55,636 nt of DNA from an uncultured Bacteroidales bacterium (lineage in GTDB: Bacteria; Bacteroidota; Bacteroidia; Bacteroidales; F082): assembly GCA_905233445.1 (NCBI GenBank), contig CAJOEP010000021.1, positions 1 through 55,636 on the forward strand, read 5' to 3'. Within the stretch, counting starts at the first letter, position 1. Every line of letters starts with the position of its first letter. The translations under genes and the position numbers were made by a program. The notes under the pieces are model-generated. The model searched no databases. It was not told the origin of the DNA and saw nothing but the letters and a program-made list of their open reading frames with translations. Shown in pieces: positions 14,969-23,997 of the stretch.

Positions 14969-15012
14969 AATCAGTTGTTCAGTTAACAATATTGTTAATT
15001 GAACAACTGATT
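14969..15012. terminator. 44 nt near-perfect palindrome between convergent genes
   Basis: The two 22 nt arms (from aatcagttgttcag to ctgaacaactgatt-type sequence) match except for one position. The centre is caat|attg at 14990/14991. It sits between the stop of the peptide transporter and the stop of the EF-G gene. It may serve as a transcription end for one or both strands, though there is no strong T-run. It may instead be part of the neighbouring repeat block. Confidence 0.55.
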
Positions 15013-15066
15013 AACTGCCAACTGCCAACTGGTAACTGCCAACTGCCAACTGGTAACTGCCAACTA
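15013..15066. repeat. Tandem repeat of aactgcc/aactggt words
   Basis: Units of 21 bp (aactgccaactgccaactggt) repeat a little more than twice and run directly into the stop codon (15064-15066) of the minus-strand EF-G gene. Read on the minus strand it is the agttggcagttaccagttgg type of word repeat. It shows the same stop-codon association as repeats at 225, 1330, 5900 and 36240. Confidence 0.8.
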
Positions 15067-17130
15067 TTTCTCGTTCCTTTCTTTTACGATTTCCTCCTGC
15101 TTATCCTTCGGCATAGGAGCGTAGTTGTTGAACTCCATCGAGTAGTTGGCGCGTCCTGAAGTGACGTTACGTAACGCTGTCGCGTAACCGAACATCTCCA
15201 TCAAAGGCACGAAGGCGTCGAGTTTCTGCGAGCCTTTACGGAAACGGCGCATTGCCTCTATACGTCCGCGACGCTTGTTGAGGTCGCCGGTGACATTGCC
15301 GATGTAGTCGTCAGGAGTGTTGACCTCGACCTTCATCATCGGCTCGAGAAGTACCGGATTGGCTTTCATGAACGCCTGCTTAAAGCACATCTGTGCGCAA
15401 AGCTGGAACGCCATGTCGCTCGAATCGACAGGGTGCGAGCTGCCGTCAACAAGCACGCATTTCACGTCAACGACAGGATATCCTGCGAAAGGACCTTTGT
15501 TCATTGCCGCCTGCAAACCTTTTTCAACCGATGGAATGAACTCCTTCGGAATGACACCGCCCTTGGTGATGTCCATAAACTCGAATCCTTTGCCAGGGTT
15601 TGGTTCAAAGCGGATGACGGTGTGCGCGAACTGGCCCTTGCCACCGGTCTGTTTCACAAAACGGTAGTTGCACTCGAATGGCGAAGTTATCGTCTCTCTG
15701 AACGATACCGATGGAGCTCCGACGGTCACCGGCACCTTGAACTCGTCTTTCAATCTATCGACGATGATTTCCAAGTGCAGCTCGCCCATGCCCGCGATGA
15801 TTGTCTCTTCGGTCTCTTCGTCGAAATGAGCGCGGAATGAAGGGTCTTCGTTACAGAGCTTAGCCAATGCCTCGCCGAGCTTATTGCGGTTTTTCTTGTC
15901 GTCGAGGTTTACCTTCATCTCAATGACCGCTGGCGGGATGTGGATGTTCTCAAGTAGGAGAGGAGCATTCTCATCGCAAAGCGTGTCGCCTGTGCGGGTG
16001 ATTTTCATGCCCACGAGAGCCACGATTTCGCCTGCCGATGCCTCCTGAATCTCCTCGCGTTCCTTTGCCTTGATGCGGAAGATTCGTCCGATGCGCTCGC
16101 TCTTGCCTTTGTTGGTGTTATAAACGCTCATTCCGTTGGTGAGCTTGCCGCTGAACACCCTGATGAACGTCTGCTGGCCAACATATGGGTCGTTGATGAG
16201 CTTGAACGCCAAGGCCGCTAACGGCTCGCTCTCAATAGGATTGCGCTGGCAGGTCTTCTCCTCGTCGTATGGGTCGTGCGCGATGATGGCACCGAGGTCT
16301 TTCGGCGAAGGCAGATAATCTACGATGGCGTCGAGCAACAACTGAATGCCTTTGTTTTTGTATGCCGAACCGCACAAAACAGGCACCATCATGAGCTTGA
16401 TGGTGGCCTTGCGGATGGCTTCTTTCAATTTGTCAAGCGGAATCTCTTCTTCAGCGAGATATAATTCAGCGATGTCGTCGTCGAAGTCAGCGACGTGTTC
16501 AATGAGGTTCTGGCGAGCTGCCTTTGCCTGCTCCATCATATTCTCCGGAATAGGACCGACGATGCGTTCTTTCTCCTTGAAAATGACCGAGTTCATGTTG
16601 ACAAGGTCAATCATGCCCTCGAAGGTGTTTTCAACGCCTATAGGCAGATGCAGCGGCACCGCATTGGCACCAAGGTATTTGTTCATCTGGCTGACCACCT
16701 CGTTGAAATCTGCGCCGGTTCTGTCCATTTTATTCACAAATGCAATACGTGGCACGCGATATTTGTCGGCTTGGTTCCACACGGTCTCGCTCTGCGGCTG
16801 TACGCCACCAACAGCGCAAAACACCGCCACCATGCCGTCGATTACTCTTAACGAACGCTCCACTTCAACAGTGAAGTCAACGTGGCCGGGAGTGTCAATC
16901 AAGTTAATCTGATAGTCGTTCCAGTGTGCCGTGATAGCCGCTGAAGCAATGGTGATACCGCGTTCCTGCTCCTGTTTCATGAAGTCCATGGTGGCCTGAC
17001 CGTCGTGCGTCTCGCCAACCTTGCGGTTCACTCCGGTGAAGAACAAAATACGTTCTGAAACAGTGGTTTTTCCTGCATCGATATGCGCCGCGATACCGAT
17101 ATTTCTAAGTTTTGAGATGTTTTGACTCAT
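15064..17130 (-). CDS. fusA: Translation elongation factor G
   Basis: 688 residues. It is the GTPase that moves tRNA and mRNA through the ribosome. All G motifs are intact: AHIDAGKTT (G1), RGITI (G2), DTPGH (G3), NKMD (G4) and CGSA (G5). Domains II-V follow, with [11 protein letters not shown] in domain IV and [16 protein letters not shown] in domain V. It is not in a str operon: the neighbours are a T9SS protein unit and a sugar enzyme unit. Its sequence (for example [13 protein letters not shown] in place of the usual GITITSAATTC-type string) suggests it may be a second, divergent EF-G paralogue (fusA2 type) rather than the main one. The presence of another copy elsewhere is inference. It has its own promoter upstream. 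Confidence 0.93.
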   Translation of the reverse strand: MSQNISKLRNIGIAAHIDAGKTTVSERILFFTGVNRKVGETHDGQATMDFMKQEQERGITIASAAITAHWNDYQINLIDTPGHVDFTVEVERSLRVIDGMVAVFCAVGGVQPQSETVWNQADKYRVPRIAFVNKMDRTGADFNEVVSQMNKYLGANAVPLHLPIGVENTFEGMIDLVNMNSVIFKEKERIVGPIPENMMEQAKAARQNLIEHVADFDDDIAELYLAEEEIPLDKLKEAIRKATIKLMMVPVLCGSAYKNKGIQLLLDAIVDYLPSPKDLGAIIAHDPYDEEKTCQRNPIESEPLAALAFKLINDPYVGQQTFIRVFSGKLTNGMSVYNTNKGKSERIGRIFRIKAKEREEIQEASAGEIVALVGMKITRTGDTLCDENAPLLLENIHIPPAVIEMKVNLDDKKNRNKLGEALAKLCNEDPSFRAHFDEETEETIIAGMGELHLEIIVDRLKDEFKVPVTVGAPSVSFRETITSPFECNYRFVKQTGGKGQFAHTVIRFEPNPGKGFEFMDITKGGVIPKEFIPSVEKGLQAAMNKGPFAGYPVVDVKCVLVDGSSHPVDSSDMAFQLCAQMCFKQAFMKANPVLLEPMMKVEVNTPDDYIGNVTGDLNKRRGRIEAMRRFRKGSQKLDAFVPLMEMFGYATALRNVTSGRANYSMEFNNYAPMPKDKQEEIVKERNEK

Positions 17131-17180
17131 ATTATTCCAATTTATATTTTATATGGTATATAAAACCTCCATAAAAACTA

Positions 17181-17188
17181 CAAAAATA
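17181..17188 (-). promoter_or_regulatory. -7 box for the EF-G gene
   Basis: Reads TATTTTTG on the minus strand, 51 bp before the EF-G start, between that gene and an upstream terminator hairpin. Match to the TAnnTTTG consensus is exact; no convincing -33 element was found. Confidence 0.5.
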
Positions 17189-17223
17189 ATGATTTTTTTT
17201 AAAATTGCATGATTTTTTTTTAC

Positions 17224-17252
17224 AAAAAAAGGCGTCACATAACATGACGCCT
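17224..17252 (-). terminator. Rho-independent terminator of the T9SS/small-protein unit
   Basis: On the minus strand the stem ggcgtca / tgacgcc (7 bp, loop of 7) is followed by a run of seven T. It lies 30 bp after the stop of the 79-residue exported protein and separates that unit from the EF-G promoter. Confidence 0.8.
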
Positions 17253-17280
17253 CAACAAAATAATATTACCAACTTAAAAA

Positions 17281-17520
17281 CTATTCCTTTTTTCGTATTA
17301 AAGCATATCCGGCTCCCAAAGCTGTCATAACTAATAGACCGCTGCCCAGCGGTGCTTTTGAGTTTTGGCCCAAACCAATCGGATCTCTTGGCACCGCTGG
17401 AGTGTTGTCATAAGTTCTGGCGCCTTCATCGCTCCAGCTGCTGAAAAATCTTTCGCTTTGTGCGCTGGCGCCCAAACACATTGTAAATATAATAGAAATG
17501 GTTAATATGCACTTTTTCAT
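17281..17520 (-). CDS. Small exported protein with C-terminal membrane anchor
   Basis: 79 residues. Signal peptide MKKCILTISIIFTMCLGASA/Q, then a short polar part (ERFFSSWSDEGARTYDNTP), a proline-containing linker, and a C-terminal APLGSGLLVMTALGAGYALI segment ending in RKKE. The tail has the form of a sorting or retention signal: small-residue hydrophobic helix plus a basic tail, reminiscent in layout of PEP-CTERM-like tails. It lies 27 bp after the T9SS cargo gene and before a terminator, so the two are probably one transcript. Function unknown. It may be an accessory to, or be processed with, the T9SS cargo protein. Confidence 0.7.
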   Translation of the reverse strand: MKKCILTISIIFTMCLGASAQSERFFSSWSDEGARTYDNTPAVPRDPIGLGQNSKAPLGSGLLVMTALGAGYALIRKKE

Positions 17521-17547
17521 TTTGATTATTTTTTTTCGTTAGTTAGT

Positions 17548-19803
17548 CTATTGAATAATAATTTTTTGAGTTTTCACATCTTCTCCAATCAATCTCAACA
17601 CGTAAATGCCCTGCGATGTGATGCTGACAGCCTCGATGCCGTCAACAATGGTGTTCATAACCATTCGTCCATTTATATCGAACACCTGCAACTCTCCGGT
17701 ACCGTCCACGATGACATCGTTGCCATTCTGCCATGCAAATGTTTTGTCTTCAATAGCTTGATTATCAGCGTTGTAACTGAATTTAACGACAAAACGTTCG
17801 GCATTGTCTTGGTTTGAACTGATAAAAGTGTATTCATCGTCAACAAGCAGATTGAGGTCTTTGCCTGTCAGTTTGTCAAGTAGGTGAAGGTAATCGAATT
17901 GGCCGTTTGTCTTGATAATCAATGTGTATTTACCCATCGACTTGGCTTCGAAACACAGACTGGTGCTTTTTGTGTTGCCATTTACGACAGCAGAAGCAAA
18001 ATCCTCGTCGTTATATCTGACGTATAACATAGGCGCGTTGTCGTTGTAATGTGCCATCTTGTGGAAACCGTTGCCTTCGCTGAATTCGATATGAGCCACA
18101 TCGCTGTATTCGCTGTTACTCACACTGAACCATATTTCATTGATCTCTTCTTTTGCCGATGGAGCAGCATCGGTGTCTTTCATAGTGATTTCGATGGATT
18201 CGGAGTTATTATCTTTTGTCTTATTAATGGCCTGGACAAGAATAGCCACGCCTTCAGGAATGGCAGTGTTGTCGTTTTGGAATCTCCAAGTGCCATTCTT
18301 ATTAAGAATGCTGTATCCATCTGCGAGATTGTCGTTAGGAATGGCGACGCTCTTATAAATCTCATGTGGATAAGGGTTCCCGATAAGGTTGAATCCGTTC
18401 ATGTTGTCACTTTTTTTCGAACATGACAAAGTGTATTTCACATCATGGGAGTTTGCCACGCCTCTAAACCCTATCTTTCCGCCGTTGTCCATAGTGCGGT
18501 AGAGATAGCCGCGACCGTTCTCAAAACCGTAATAGTAATTGCGTTTGTCACGGTATTCTTCCCAAAGGCGTTCTTTCTCATTGTAACGGTAAATGTTGTG
18601 AATAGCCGAAGTCAGGTATGCCACTTCTGAAAATTGTGCTCCATCGACAGGAGATGAAATGGCATACCATCCGGTCTTCGTTTTGGCATCCCATGTATCC
18701 ACATTCATTTCGAGCACTGGCTGGGTGTTTCTTGTGACTGAGCCTGCATAGTTGTTGATGCCTTCATAGGTTGTTAAATATTCACTTATTTCCTTTTTGA
18801 TATAGTCTTCGCCTTCAATCAATTCCCTGCCGCAATATGTTACTGCATCATCAGTAATCACCGCTTCCGGAATGAACACTTCTAATCCGTTCACGACAAA
18901 TCGCTTTGAAATCACATCGGCAGGCACCGAAGTGGTGACTTGTATGCCTTGCTGCACCATTCCGGGGTATGTGTAATCTATTACAAAATAGGAATTTCCT
19001 CTGTAATATGCTTTTGCAGTTTTTGACAGTCTGTGGAAATTGGCCATGCTGTTCGGAAGGTCGTCGTCGTTGGCTTTAACGTCGATAGTTCCTGCCATAA
19101 TGCAATTGTTGTAAAACACCTCGTTGTTTACCCAACCTACAAATCCTGTGCATTTGTTGGCTGTCTGTTTCTCCTTCGAGTCTGTGATGCTGCCTTTAAA
19201 CATGCAGTTTTCGAAGCTGAGGTAGCCTCTTTCGTTCTGTCCCACAAGTCCTCCGTGAGTGCAGTCGAAAGGCTTATTCGGGTCAACAGTGACGATGTCG
19301 TCGCAAATGATGTGTACGCTGCTGATGCAGTTTATCAAACTGGTTGTCCTTGTTGCTCCGTTGTTTGCATATCCTACAAAACCGCCTCCGAATTTGTTCG
19401 TGGTGGTTATAGTGCCGTCAACATTGAGGTTGCTGATTGTAGCGCCGTCGGTAACGCCAAAAGGTGCGGCGTATTTATCGTTGCGATACATATTAATATA
19501 TATGGTGTGATAGTCACCGTCAAAATTGCCTCTGAAGTTTTTCTTCTCGGTTCCTACAATGATGTTGGTTGGTTCTTCTGCCGTACCAAGGGCGATGTCG
19601 TTTACGAGCTTGTAGTAAGAATTGGTGCCTACACCATTATTCACTTGTTCTGCAAATGTCACCCAGTCGGTGGCGCTTTCGATGAGATAAGGCTCTGCAG
19701 CGGTTCCTTTTCCACCAAGTTGAGCCCATGCTGTAATCGTTGTGAGTGTCGCGAGGAGAGTCAGCGTCAGTCTCCTCGCTGTAAAATGTGTGATTGTCTT
19801 CAT
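17548..19803 (-). CDS. Type IX secretion cargo protein with GLUG-like repeats
   Basis: About 751 residues. Start at 19803 (MKTITHFTARRLTLTLLATL) gives a clean signal peptide ending AWAQ; the longer frame from 19821 adds six residues. The N-terminal half has repeats of the form GGGFVGYANNG / GGLVGQNERGYLSFENC, resembling GLUG or right-handed beta-helix adhesin repeats. The C-terminal 80 residues form a T9SS type A sorting domain (VFDINGRMVMN then GIYVLRLIGEDVKTQKIIIQ). The product should cross the outer membrane by the type IX system and be anchored or released there; its ligand is unknown. A phased repeat array and an AraC-type regulator gene lie upstream. Confidence 0.8.
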   Translation of the reverse strand: MKTITHFTARRLTLTLLATLTTITAWAQLGGKGTAAEPYLIESATDWVTFAEQVNNGVGTNSYYKLVNDIALGTAEEPTNIIVGTEKKNFRGNFDGDYHTIYINMYRNDKYAAPFGVTDGATISNLNVDGTITTTNKFGGGFVGYANNGATRTTSLINCISSVHIICDDIVTVDPNKPFDCTHGGLVGQNERGYLSFENCMFKGSITDSKEKQTANKCTGFVGWVNNEVFYNNCIMAGTIDVKANDDDLPNSMANFHRLSKTAKAYYRGNSYFVIDYTYPGMVQQGIQVTTSVPADVISKRFVVNGLEVFIPEAVITDDAVTYCGRELIEGEDYIKKEISEYLTTYEGINNYAGSVTRNTQPVLEMNVDTWDAKTKTGWYAISSPVDGAQFSEVAYLTSAIHNIYRYNEKERLWEEYRDKRNYYYGFENGRGYLYRTMDNGGKIGFRGVANSHDVKYTLSCSKKSDNMNGFNLIGNPYPHEIYKSVAIPNDNLADGYSILNKNGTWRFQNDNTAIPEGVAILVQAINKTKDNNSESIEITMKDTDAAPSAKEEINEIWFSVSNSEYSDVAHIEFSEGNGFHKMAHYNDNAPMLYVRYNDEDFASAVVNGNTKSTSLCFEAKSMGKYTLIIKTNGQFDYLHLLDKLTGKDLNLLVDDEYTFISSNQDNAERFVVKFSYNADNQAIEDKTFAWQNGNDVIVDGTGELQVFDINGRMVMNTIVDGIEAVSITSQGIYVLRLIGEDVKTQKIIIQ

Positions 19804-19851
19804 GTTTTTGTCGTTTAACATATTGTGTTCACTGTCATATTTTTACGGATG

Positions 19852-19859
19852 CAAAAATA
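19852..19859 (-). promoter_or_regulatory. -7 box for the T9SS cargo gene
   Basis: TATTTTTG on the minus strand, 49 bp before the chosen ATG. The phased repeat array begins about 20 bp further upstream, where activators usually bind. Confidence 0.55.
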
Positions 19860-19880
19860 GATTATCACAACGACAAAAAC

Positions 19881-20003
19881 TTTATTCTGCGTGTAAATCG
19901 TTTTATTTTGCGTGTAAAATGCTTTAGTGTGGAAGTACGGAATTTTATTTTCCGTGTAAAAATTTTATTCTGGGTGTACAAATTTTATTTTGCGTGTATT
20001 TGA
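19881..20003. repeat. Phased array of ~20-21 bp direct repeats (ttttattttgcgtgtaaaa)
   Basis: On the plus strand the core gtgta occurs at 19891, 19912, 19954, 19974 and 19994, with a degenerate sixth unit filling the 42 bp gap. Each core is preceded by ttttatt. Spacing is therefore 20-21 bp, two turns of the helix. Minus-strand unit: TTTACACGCAAAATAAAA. The array lies between the stop codon of the membrane AraC-type regulator and the promoter of the T9SS cargo gene; the last unit overlaps the final codons (HAK and stop) of the regulator. It is either an operator array or a stop-proximal tandem repeat. Confidence 0.8.
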
Positions 20004-21112
20004 TTGATATATTCTTTGGGAGAAATATCTTTTAAACGCTTGAAAACTTGCGAAAAACTACTTCCTGATGTAAATCCTGACGCAATTGCCACTTGTTCGA
20101 GTTTTGCGGTAGGATCAGTTCTCAACATTTCACATGCATGTTCTATGCGCATAGTGTTGACAAGCTTGTAAAATGACTGATAAACGCTTCTCGCAATGAC
20201 TTCGCTGAGGTAGTTTTTGTTGGTGTGCATCACCTCAGTAAGATCATTCATAGTGAGGTGCTCCTCAAGATATAACTTCTTTTCCTGAATGATATTGACA
20301 AGTTTCTGCTCGGTTTCTTTGCAGTATTTTTCCGACAGTCTGTATTTGACAGGTGATGCAATATCTTCTATCGCTTCCTTTTTCTTCAGTTCCTGCGGGA
20401 GTTGTTTGGTTTTGCGGTGTGGGTTTAAGGTGTAAATGGCAAACCAGACATTTACTATGATGAAATAAATGTCGCGAGCCATCTTCATGTAATAGCTGTT
20501 AACAAGGAATGTCACAATGAGGGTCACACATACTATCAGCGGCATCCATTTCATTCTTCGCGCGATTTTTACAGGGAAGTCTTCTTCACTTGAGAATTCA
20601 TCCTCGTCAATTTCACGTATCTGGTTGACTAATTTCAACCTGCATCTGTCAAGCTGTAAAATGTATGCCAAAGCTATCATGAGTACCACGATGGTCATAA
20701 TCATTTTGTATAAAGGCGTGAATTCCAATACTCCCAATACAGGCAGTAGTAATACAACCCATACTAACATCACTGGATGCAGGAAATATACAAGTCGAAG
20801 CGGTTTGTAAAAATCCAGGAAGAAATAGCCTTTGATGAGAACCACCAGATATGCGGTGAGGAACATGAGTGATGAGCCGTTTATGTAGAAAAGCACTTCG
20901 GGACGACCTATCATGAAGATGAAAGGAAACTCCAAAACCTGCATCATAAACATGTTTGCAAGTGCAAAACGGGCAGGGTGGAGCTCGCCGAAGATATGCT
21001 TATACGCCTCAGGTACGTAAAAAGTCTTTAACAGCCATCCGTACATGCAGACGACAACATAAACCAAGTTTATCGAAAAGAATAATAAATATTGCGAATT
21101 ACTTAACATCAC
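19985..21112 (-). CDS. Membrane-bound AraC-family transcriptional regulator
   Basis: 375 residues. The first 240 or so contain about seven hydrophobic segments. The last 100 are an AraC-type double helix-turn-helix (LTMNDLTEVMHTNKNYLSEV, then ATASGF-type VAIASGFTSGSSFSQVFKRL and SPKEYINQ). Such membrane-HTH proteins in Bacteroidetes are thought to sense envelope or small-molecule signals and act on nearby genes. The T9SS cargo gene immediately downstream is the obvious candidate target. The stop codon overlaps the last unit of the 20-21 bp repeat array. A TATATTTG box on the minus strand at 21145-21152 is a likely promoter, giving a short leader. Confidence 0.85.
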   Translation of the reverse strand: MMLSNSQYLLFFSINLVYVVVCMYGWLLKTFYVPEAYKHIFGELHPARFALANMFMMQVLEFPFIFMIGRPEVLFYINGSSLMFLTAYLVVLIKGYFFLDFYKPLRLVYFLHPVMLVWVVLLLPVLGVLEFTPLYKMIMTIVVLMIALAYILQLDRCRLKLVNQIREIDEDEFSSEEDFPVKIARRMKWMPLIVCVTLIVTFLVNSYYMKMARDIYFIIVNVWFAIYTLNPHRKTKQLPQELKKKEAIEDIASPVKYRLSEKYCKETEQKLVNIIQEKKLYLEEHLTMNDLTEVMHTNKNYLSEVIARSVYQSFYKLVNTMRIEHACEMLRTDPTAKLEQVAIASGFTSGSSFSQVFKRLKDISPKEYINQIHAK

Positions 21113-21144
21113 CCATCTTTTATGAAAAAACAGTTTATCGGGTG

Positions 21145-21152
21145 CAAATATA
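21145..21152 (-). promoter_or_regulatory. -7 box for the AraC-type regulator gene
   Basis: TATATTTG on the minus strand, about 33 bp before the ATG at 21112, in the 61 bp gap between mnmE and the regulator. No clear -33 element. Confidence 0.5.
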
Positions 21153-21173
21153 CATATTTTTTCAAATAATATG

Positions 21174-22691
21174 TTATTTCCCGATGCAAAAACGACCGAA
21201 AATATTATTCAAAACCTCTCCGTTGGTGACTTCGCCGGTGATGCTGCCAATGAAATATAGTGCCTGACGCAAATCCTCGGCAAGCAAATCGGCGGAAAGT
21301 TTGTTGTCCATGCCGTTTTTCACCTGTTCAAGGCTCTCCTTGGCGTGAGTTAGTGCCTCGAAATGACGGATGTTCGCCACGAGAGTGGTGTTGCTGTCAA
21401 TCTGTGGCATGTCGGTATAACGATGGCGTATGCTGCTTTTCAAGTTCTCAATATCTTCCGGTTTCCTTGCCGACATATACGAGAATGTAATCAGACCACG
21501 GATATTGTACAAATCCATGCCGGTTATGCTGTAACAGTATTCGTCGGTCATGTAGCCGCCATGTTTTTCAATATTTTTTTCATAAGTTGACTTCATATAA
21601 TCGAGATAATCGTCGTTAAGGGTAAACATTTTCGCTGCATCCATTATGTCGCTCTTGTTCACCCTGATGATGAGCTCCTGTTTCAGCACATTAACGCGGT
21701 TGACAATGTCTTTCCATGCTGCTATGATATTTTTAACCGATTTGGTTCCGTCAAGCATTCCAATCACGATGTCGGCTTCCGAAATCTTCTGGAAGGTGCG
21801 TTCGATGCCAATCTTTTCGATGGTTTCCGAAGTCTCGCGGATACCTGCGGTGTCGATGAAACGGTACGTCGTGCCTTCTATGTTGAACGTCTCCTCGATG
21901 GTGTCGCGTGTGGTGCCTTCAATGTCGCTAACAATGGCACGTTCTTCGTCAAGAATAGCGTTAAGCAAGGTGCTTTTTCCCGTGTTGGTTTCTCCTACAA
22001 TGGCAACAGGGATGCCTCGTTTTATAGCGTTACCAACTCTGAACGAATCAGTTAGCTTGGTTATATGCTTCAGCGCGGCGTCGAGCAAATCGTTGAGCTT
22101 GGTGCGGTTGGCAAACTCAACGTCTTCTTCCGAGAAATCGAGTTCAAGCTCTAAAAGCGATGTCAAGTCAACCAATTTGGAACGTATTTCGCGCAATTCG
22201 TTTGAGAATCCGCCTTTCAGCTGGTTCACCGCAATCCTGTGCTCTGCCTCGTTTTGCGCCGCAATGAGGTCGGCGACGGCTTCAGCCTGCGCCAAATCAA
22301 GCTTGCCATAAATATATGCACGTTTTGAAAACTCTCCCGGTTGCGCCAGCCTGCATCCGCGCATGACAAGAAGCTCCAAAATCTTCTGCTGCACGAATTC
22401 AGAACCGTGACAACTAATCTCAACGGAGTCTTCACCAGTGTAGGAGTGGGGCGACTTGAAAAACGTTACCAACGCATCGTCAACCATCGGTTTGTCTTTA
22501 GGTATTGGGTCGAAAATCTCTCCGTAATATGCTTTGTATGGTTGTAATTCATCGATATTCAAAGGATTACCATTCTTTCTGAAGATGTTTAAAGTGGCTG
22601 AAAAACTTTCAGCGCCTGAAATCCTGATAACAGATATCGCACTGCTGCCAGATGCAGTCGCTATTGCGCAAATTGTGTCGTTTCTACTCAT
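21174..22691 (-). CDS. mnmE: tRNA modification GTPase MnmE
   Basis: 505 residues. With MnmG it adds the carboxymethylaminomethyl group to U34 of certain tRNAs. The N-terminal folate-binding domain begins MSRNDTICAIATASGSSAIS. The G domain has GETNTGKSTLLNAI (P-loop), GTTRDT, DTAGIRET and NKSD. The C terminus is the diagnostic CIGK (Cys in FCIGK), needed for catalysis. Length is slightly above the usual 455-470, partly because of extra residues around the G-domain end. It lies 1 bp after a thioredoxin-like protein gene and is probably co-transcribed with it. Confidence 0.96.
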   Translation of the reverse strand: MSRNDTICAIATASGSSAISVIRISGAESFSATLNIFRKNGNPLNIDELQPYKAYYGEIFDPIPKDKPMVDDALVTFFKSPHSYTGEDSVEISCHGSEFVQQKILELLVMRGCRLAQPGEFSKRAYIYGKLDLAQAEAVADLIAAQNEAEHRIAVNQLKGGFSNELREIRSKLVDLTSLLELELDFSEEDVEFANRTKLNDLLDAALKHITKLTDSFRVGNAIKRGIPVAIVGETNTGKSTLLNAILDEERAIVSDIEGTTRDTIEETFNIEGTTYRFIDTAGIRETSETIEKIGIERTFQKISEADIVIGMLDGTKSVKNIIAAWKDIVNRVNVLKQELIIRVNKSDIMDAAKMFTLNDDYLDYMKSTYEKNIEKHGGYMTDEYCYSITGMDLYNIRGLITFSYMSARKPEDIENLKSSIRHRYTDMPQIDSNTTLVANIRHFEALTHAKESLEQVKNGMDNKLSADLLAEDLRQALYFIGSITGEVTNGEVLNNIFGRFCIGK

Positions 22692-22692
22692 C

Positions 22693-23895
22693 TTAATCCA
22701 TGTTTAATATAAGTTCAACTTGTTTCGCTTTTATGCGTTTGGCTATGATATGTTTGTCTTTATCAAGGACATATATCATAGGAGTGGTCTGAATGTCGTA
22801 CAACGACGTCAGGTTTTTTATATCGGTGGAGTTTATCTCGACCGGAAAAATCACCATTTCGGGATGCCTCGACTTGATTTCCTCCAAGATGCGTCCTTCT
22901 TGAGCGCATTTCTTGCACGTCTGGTCGTAAAAAACCACCGAAATATATGATGACTCAATAGAGTATAAATTCCCGATCTCAGGCAGTTTGGCCCCGATTT
23001 TCAGGTTTTCAAGGTGGTTTGCGCGGTCAGCCATTATGTTTAACATCGTCTCCGTCACATTTTCCATATCCAACTTCATAAAATACTCGTCAACGATATG
23101 AATGTAAACATCGTCCAAATTCATGTATTTCGGATAGTAATACTTGTTGTAGAAATACCATATCAGATAGTCGCGCACTTCAACGCAGTCGCCCGTTTTC
23201 GCAATCAGTTTGTCAATCTCCTTATTGATTTGTTTGGCATCATCTGATAAATTGTTGAAATAGGTTTCTAACTTATTGTCAATCAACGGATAAGTCAATA
23301 TTCTGGCATCGTCGAGCGGGAAGTTGTCCCAATAGTTGTGCAAATCATGCGGCGCTATGGAATTTATCACCATATTTATGAAGGAGTCCTTCCGCCTGAT
23401 TTTCATGGTTTCCCTGTATGCTGACAAATCTCGTTTCAACGAGTCTATTTTTCCGATATTTTCAGGGTAATATGCCGTCTCATTCTCCAAAGCCGCGATG
23501 CTTGCTTCATTTTGCATCACTTTTGCCATCAATTTGAAATAATTGGCCGTTTCTTTGGCGTGACCTTTCACTTTGATAGAGTTATTATTATCCAAATCGT
23601 TGATTATCACTCTAAAACGCTGCTTTTTCCCAACCAGGATTTCCGTCATGGGAAAGTTTTTGCTGTTGCTCAGAAGATATATGCCTTCCGGAAGTTTTTT
23701 ACCGCTTTTATATTGATAAACTCCTTTCTTCAACGTCAAAGTGTCAATAAATATCTTTTTAGCACCTCTGTATTTGCAAAAATAAACAATGCTATCTTCT
23801 TGATTGTCAATGATAAAACGCATGTTTACCTGAGAAATTCCCCAATAAGGAATTACAATGAAAAAGATAAGGAATATTTTGTTTATCTTGCTCAT
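22693..23895 (-). CDS. Exported thioredoxin-like protein (DUF4369/DUF5106-type)
   Basis: 400 residues. Signal peptide MSKINKIFLIFFIVIPYWGI/SQ. The N-terminal 100 residues form a beta-rich domain like DUF4369 (EGIYLLSNSKNFPMTEILVG). The middle is helical, and the C-terminal 110 residues are a thioredoxin fold with active site CKKC in FYDQTCKKCAQEG and cis-Pro in IQTTPMIYVLD. Likely a periplasmic thiol-disulfide or cell-surface redox protein. It shares a transcript with mnmE, which is probably a chance arrangement. The promoter TATTTTTG (23928-23935, minus) lies 33 bp upstream, back to back with that of the next gene. Confidence 0.75.
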   Translation of the reverse strand: MSKINKIFLIFFIVIPYWGISQVNMRFIIDNQEDSIVYFCKYRGAKKIFIDTLTLKKGVYQYKSGKKLPEGIYLLSNSKNFPMTEILVGKKQRFRVIINDLDNNNSIKVKGHAKETANYFKLMAKVMQNEASIAALENETAYYPENIGKIDSLKRDLSAYRETMKIRRKDSFINMVINSIAPHDLHNYWDNFPLDDARILTYPLIDNKLETYFNNLSDDAKQINKEIDKLIAKTGDCVEVRDYLIWYFYNKYYYPKYMNLDDVYIHIVDEYFMKLDMENVTETMLNIMADRANHLENLKIGAKLPEIGNLYSIESSYISVVFYDQTCKKCAQEGRILEEIKSRHPEMVIFPVEINSTDIKNLTSLYDIQTTPMIYVLDKDKHIIAKRIKAKQVELILNMD

Positions 23896-23927
23896 TCTGT
23901 AAAGAATAATCCCGTTTTAAATTTTTG

Positions 23928-23935
23928 CAAAAATA
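23928..23935 (-). promoter_or_regulatory. -7 box for the thioredoxin-like protein/mnmE unit
   Basis: TATTTTTG on the minus strand, divergent from the plus-strand box at 23968-23975. Confidence 0.5.
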
Positions 23936-23967
23936 ATAAAAAATGTGTACCATATTTAAATTTTTTG

Positions 23968-23975
23968 TATATTTG
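23968..23975 (+). promoter_or_regulatory. -7 box for the secreted EEP-family gene
   Basis: TATATTTG, 23 bp before the ATG at 23998. A TGTG at 23944-23947 lies about 20 bp upstream and could be the -33 element. Confidence 0.55.
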
Positions 23976-23997
23976 CATATCAAAAAGCTATATTATT

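Noticed and set aside
14959..15159. Open frame with [17 protein letters not shown] repeats
   Set aside because: A translation of the tandem word repeat beside the EF-G stop, not a gene.
19881..20003. CRISPR array
   Set aside because: Unit length and spacing are both about 20 bp with no spacers; it is a direct tandem array, and no cas genes are nearby.
23512..23997. Long N-terminal extension of the EEP-family frame
   Set aside because: It lies antisense to the thioredoxin-like gene and upstream of the promoter; the signal-peptide ATG at 23998 is a better start.
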